Part shown: positions 34,848-38,854 of the stretch, piece by piece
How positions within the stretch are numbered: the first letter of the stretch is position 1
How the letters are laid out: the number at the start of each line of letters is the position of its first letter
Source of the DNA: Bacillota bacterium
GTDB lineage: Bacteria; Bacillota_I; Bacilli_A; Erysipelotrichales; Erysipelotrichaceae
DNA: 38,854 bases
Direction: 5' to 3'
Assembly: GCA_030526175.1 (NCBI GenBank)
Contig: JAUNDJ010000012.1
Coordinates: forward strand, 1-38,854
Program-made: the position numbers and the translations under genes
The notes under the pieces: model-generated
Database searches by the model: none
What the model was told of the DNA's origin: nothing
The model's input: the letters and a program-made list of their open reading frames with translations, nothing else

Positions 34848-34876
34848 ATTATCGTATCATAGTAGTACGCAATCAA
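34848..34876 (-). promoter_or_regulatory. Promoter of the AlbA_2 gene
   Basis: TTGATT (34876-34871), 17 bases and GATAAT (34853-34848) on the minus strand, about 27 bases before the ATG at 34821. Both boxes are embedded in the TCGTATCA/AACGTATT repeats. Confidence 0.5.
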
Positions 34877-34940
34877 CAACGTATTTATTTTACGTTCTAT
34901 TTATCGTATCATTTTAAAACGTATTTCCTTTTTCGTATCA
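34852..34940. repeat. Operator-like array of short CGTA-core repeats
   Basis: TCGTATCA occurs at 34852, 34904 and 34933, and AACGTATT at 34878 and 34918. Two further related sites, GTACGC (34865) and TACGTTC (34891, opposite orientation), fall between them. The CG cores are at 34853, 34868, 34880, 34893, 34905, 34920 and 34934, i.e. every 12-15 bases over 90 bp. The array covers the promoter of the AlbA_2 gene, which encodes a winged helix. It is not a CRISPR: units are 8 bases and spacers are too short. Confidence 0.6.
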
Positions 34941-35018
34941 CCAAATATGAAATATAGTATCTAATGTATAGTAGTCAATCTATATACCCTTAACTTTGCA
35001 AGATTTGTATAACTAAAG

Positions 35019-35052
35019 AAAAAAAGCACTAATAGCTGAACCCACTAATGCT
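35019..35052 (-). terminator. Terminator of the cryptic small transcript
   Basis: On the minus strand AGCATTAGT and ATTAGTGCT (35052-35025) pair over 9 bp with two G-U pairs around a 10-base loop and run into seven T residues. It contains the stop codon of the 64-codon open frame upstream. Confidence 0.6.
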
Positions 35053-35223
35053 CTTATCAATATATTTCTCATCTATGTTGAATTGCTTTAATATTTGTTT
35101 CTGTTTTGCGCTTAATGCATATTTTCTTCTATATACTCCTTTACTGTTTTTGGTACACTCAATATTCTCAAGCTCACCTATCCAATAAGAGATGTCGCCA
35201 AACACAGAAAACTGAATAGCTAC
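35029..35223 (-). pseudogene. Unassigned 64-codon open frame, possible transposase 3' remnant
   Basis: An open stretch bounded by TAA (35226-35224) and TAG (35031-35029). It encodes 64 basic residues, including WIGELENIECTKNSKGVYRR and YALSAKQKQILKQFN, then DEKYIDKSISG. The 'ALSAKQKQIL..F.I' ending is reminiscent of transposase C-termini, but I cannot assign a family. No ATG is present; the earliest in-frame alternative is a GTG near 35207 with no clear ribosome site. A promoter-like element precedes and a terminator ends it, so either a gene fragment or a small RNA/small ORF unit is possible. Confidence 0.35.
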
Positions 35224-35242
35224 TTAGACACTTTCTGTGTTT
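35200..35242. repeat. 11-bp perfect inverted repeat
   Basis: AAACACAGAAA (35200-35210) and TTTCTGTGTTT (35232-35242) with a 21-base centre. GCCAAA/TTTGGC sequences continue outside on the two sides, out of register. It lies at the 5' edge of the small open frame and just inside the predicted transcript start, so it may be a leader hairpin or an old element end. Confidence 0.6.
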
Positions 35243-35257
35243 AATTTTGGCAACAAT

Positions 35258-35286
35258 ATTATATCAATCTATTGGGTCTGTTTAAA
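35258..35286 (-). promoter_or_regulatory. Promoter-like element of the cryptic small transcript
   Basis: TTTAAA (35286-35281), 17 bases and TATAAT (35263-35258) on the minus strand. It would start a transcript of about 230 bases that ends at the 35052-35019 terminator. Confidence 0.35.
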
Positions 35287-35423
35287 GGCTGATTTTACCC
35301 ACACGATTGTAGATTATTAGAAAAAATAATGTTGCAATAACTGAAGTTCAAACACATAGATCACCTCTTCATTTTTTTATTTCAATATAAATTATAAAAA
35401 TGTTCCTTTGAATGTCTAGTGCC

Positions 35424-35505
35424 TATAATCTTCTATTATCCATGCCTTAAAAGCATAGAGGAATTAACAGTTAAGACGTTCAGGTAGATACTTGGACGTC
35501 TTTTT
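35424..35505 (+). ncRNA. Possible small RNA unit (-10 box to terminator)
   Basis: TATAAT at 35424-35429 (no good -35), a small ATGC/GCAT hairpin near 35442-35456, and an intrinsic terminator formed by AAGACGT (35473-35479) and ACGTCTT (35496-35502) with five T residues to 35505. A transcript of about 70 bases with no open frame would result. It could instead be the 3' end of a lost gene. The remaining bases 35287-35423 show nothing recognisable. Confidence 0.25.
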
Positions 35506-35536
35506 CACGAAAAAAGACCATTCTACTTTTCAAGAT

Positions 35537-35562
35537 AAAAAAAACAACTGATTATGATCAGT
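35537..35562 (-). terminator. Terminator downstream of the transposase gene
   Basis: ACTGAT-CATA-ATCAGT (35562-35547) on the minus strand, followed by TG and eight T residues. It lies about 140 bases beyond the transposase stop. The intervening 35563-35699 holds a 10-bp palindrome TCCACGTGGA near 35620-35630 and AT-rich sequence, nothing else recognised. Confidence 0.5.
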
Positions 35563-35699
35563 CTTAAGTCAAATATTAAGTGATTCTCTATTTTCGAGAC
35601 GGGTTATGTGTTTTTTTCCACGTGGATATCTTATTTTCGGGCGCACTAAAAAGAACTTTTTTTAAATCCATTTTTTTTTGCTACTCTTTGTTCATGAGA

Positions 35700-37292
35700 T
35701 TAAGAATTTAATTCACTAACTGGATTATTTGTCTTTCTATATTTATGGTATCTTTGGAAATTCAGTGCCAGACAGACTAAATAAAATTCCATTTTTACAT
35801 TCTTCATTCCTTTTCTTGTAAATCTGGTGAATTTCATGTCCTGTTTGATAACTCCAAAGGCTCCTTCTACTTGTGCACATCTATTTTTGCAGAGTTGTTA
35901 TCCTTCGTCACTTTTTAAATTTTTGTTAACTTCTGCCTGTAGTTCTTCTTTTATTACATCTCTATAGATTGTTTTATATTCAGTCTTCCCCTTAAGGCAC
36001 TGTTCTTTTAACGGACATCCTTCACATTTGTTCTTTTCCTGATATACCTGTTTTATTTGAAGGTTCTGCCCCTGATTATTGTATACATCTTTAACGTATA
36101 CATCAAAAACTCGGTCATTTGGGCATATTTTAAATCCTTCTTCATTTCGTTTCCAGTTTTCTGTATTAAATTTCTTCTTCTGGAATTTCTTGTCATTTTC
36201 TTTTCCGAAATAATTATATTTTTAACAAAGTTTAATTCCATGTAGAAGATTATACATATAATTGTCATAGCTTCCATATCCTGCATCGGCTACGGGTGTT
36301 GATGGATAAAATCCATAATGCTCATAGAATTTTTCCATAAACGGCTGCCACGTTAGAGTATCTCCTGGATTTTGGAATATTTCACTATTTACGATTATTC
36401 CCTTGCTCACCTGAACCTGGCAATTGTAACATGGTCTCGTTATTCCGCTTTGATTATAGTAGTCCCATTTCGTACTCATAAACGTTGCATCGTAATCCGT
36501 TTTGGAACAACTGTTTCGATTTTCCATTATAGCCAGCCAAAACTCATATTCATCAAGTTTCACGGCAAGCTTTAAAAGTTCATCATATACAAATTGAAGA
36601 TAACTTTTTCTTTTTCCTTTTCCATACTGTAGTTCAATATTTTGTTCAACAATCTTTTCCATTAGGTATTGGCAGATAGAATATACATATCCTGAATAAT
36701 AGTCTCCAAGAACGCAGTAACTGTATCCATAAAGTTCGTTAATCTGATAAATATATTCTCTGATTCTTTCATTTACTTTAGGAAGCTGATTTATTATTCT
36801 CTTTTTATAGACAAAAGTATTTTTATTCGCATTTGCTTCAATTTTCGTACCATCAACATATCCTTCATTTAAATCTATTTCCATAAGATCTACAGCAATA
36901 TGCTTGGTTATATCATAAAAGATATTCTCAATTGTATCTGTCAGAAGTGAAGTAAGTCTCGAAAAAGCCATTACGCTAGGCTTTTCTTCATCCGAAAGAT
37001 AAAGATAACGAATATCCGTTTTGCATAGGGATGCGATTCTGGAAAGACTTCTCTCGTTATCCATGTATCCGAAAAGTAAAACTTTTAACAGGCGGACCCT
37101 ATCGTGGCTATGCGTATTATTAGAGCGTACTGGTTTTACATATTTCGTTAAATTTACTCCTTGCAGTGCTTCTAAAAATGAATAGACCGGATCATCCTTC
37201 TCGATAATAATTCCAACATTCAGTGGTAAACTTAATTGAATTGCGTTAGAATAACTTTGTTCATTAGGGTTTGGATTAGTGGTGTTTTTCAT
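35700..37292 (-). pseudogene. IS1182-like DDE transposase with two in-frame stop codons
   Basis: The single frame from ATG 37292 to TAA 35702-35700 spans 531 codons and encodes a whole IS1182-type transposase, except for TAA at codon 357 (36224-36222) and at codon 465 (35900-35898). Visible features are the N-terminal domain (PVYSFLEALQGVNLTKYV, DRVRLLKVLLFGYMDNERS), the first Asp in GYVDGTKIEANANK, and the second in VADAGYGSYDNY. A cysteine cluster (CEGCPLKEQC) and the Glu motif VEGAFGVIKQDMKFTRFT follow. The second stop is two or three codons short of that last motif region, so even the longest product lacks the catalytic Glu. No frame change is present. The terminal inverted repeats of the element could not be fixed. 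Confidence 0.85.
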
Positions 37293-37303
37293 ACTCTAAT
37301 TGT

Positions 37304-37345
37304 ACTAAAAAAGCGAGTTAACTTTAATTAGTTACTCGCTTTTTT
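37304..37345. terminator. Strong bidirectional hairpin between bglA-like gene and transposase
   Basis: AAAAAAGCGAGT (37307-37318) and ACTCGCTTTTTT (37334-37345) form a perfect 12-bp stem, extended by AACT/AGTT in the loop. Either strand ends in six T residues. It should terminate the phospho-beta-glucosidase transcript and shield the transposase start (15 bases away) from read-through. Confidence 0.85.
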
Positions 37346-37383
37346 AGTTAATCCATATTTTTAACTGTTATGGCTTCTATTTT

Positions 37384-38854
<1,471 letters not shown>

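Noticed and set aside
34852..34940. Short repeats as a CRISPR array.
   Set aside because: Units of 8 bases at 12-15 base intervals are far too short; an operator array fits better.
35440..35505. Resemblance of the GCATAG...TTAA region to a tracrRNA.
   Set aside because: There is no CRISPR array, repeat or cas gene in the window and the anti-repeat match is only a few bases.
35615..35635. Palindrome TCCACGTGGA as a regulatory site.
   Set aside because: A single 10-bp palindrome in non-coding sequence with no associated promoter is not enough.
35700..37292. TAA read as a sense codon in the transposase.
   Set aside because: TAA is the terminating codon of many intact genes here, so the two TAA codons are better explained as mutations.

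Overview
This window looks like chromosome from a low-GC, standard-code member of the Bacillota (Firmicutes), most plausibly an Erysipelotrichia-type organism. The evidence is ParC/ParE topoisomerase IV, an RNase J-family protein together with RNase Y, an LtaS-type polyglycerol phosphate synthase, strong AGGAGG ribosome binding sites, TTGACA/TATAAT promoters with 17-base spacers, a T-box leader and a ComK-family protein. TAA, TAG and TGA are all used as stops. The genus assignment is inference; no rRNA or other taxonomic marker is present. Most genes lie on the minus strand.

Layout. 1-4.5 kb: the parE-parC operon, divergent from plsY, which is followed by a short ComK-like gene whose Shine-Dalgarno lies in a terminator-like hairpin. 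5.6-13.3 kb: RNA-processing and division genes ftsK/spoIIIE, a J2-like RNase J with a degenerate active site, miaB, a 2[4Fe-4S] ferredoxin (58 aa) and rny. 13.4-17.6 kb: an LTA synthase-like enzyme, an iron-sulfur aldo/keto reductase, and yceD-rpmF. 17.7-21.4 kb: a MacAB-like tripartite export operon (adaptor, ATPase, permease). 21.4-24.2 kb: tmcAL-ydcF on the plus strand, converging on a single-chain L-serine dehydratase over a shared bidirectional terminator. 24.2-26.6 kb: a decayed EamA/DMT transporter, a 113-aa unknown protein and a GH20-like lipoprotein.

26.6-33.4 kb: a complete tryptophan operon in the unusual order trpD-C-F-B-A-E-G. It is driven by a near-consensus promoter and a T-box leader whose specifier (UGG) and discriminator-pairing base (C) both fit tRNA-Trp. 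trpC carries a one-base frameshift exactly inside its conserved catalytic motif.

33.5-37.35 kb is accessory and decaying. It holds a doubly frameshifted AlbA_2/winged-helix ATP-binding protein gene preceded by an array of TCGTATCA/AACGTATT repeats overlapping its promoter, a cryptic promoter-hairpin-small-ORF-terminator unit, a possible small RNA, and an IS1182-like transposase gene with two in-frame TAA codons. 37.4-38.85 kb: a 6-phospho-beta-glucosidase gene and the last 16 codons of an upstream gene, probably a beta-glucoside PTS permease.

The points most worth a second look are the ComK-like gene behind a hairpin that hides its ribosome binding site, the operator-like repeat array at 34852-34940, the trpC frameshift on a C-AAA-AAG sequence, and the metal-ligand losses in the RNase J homologue.
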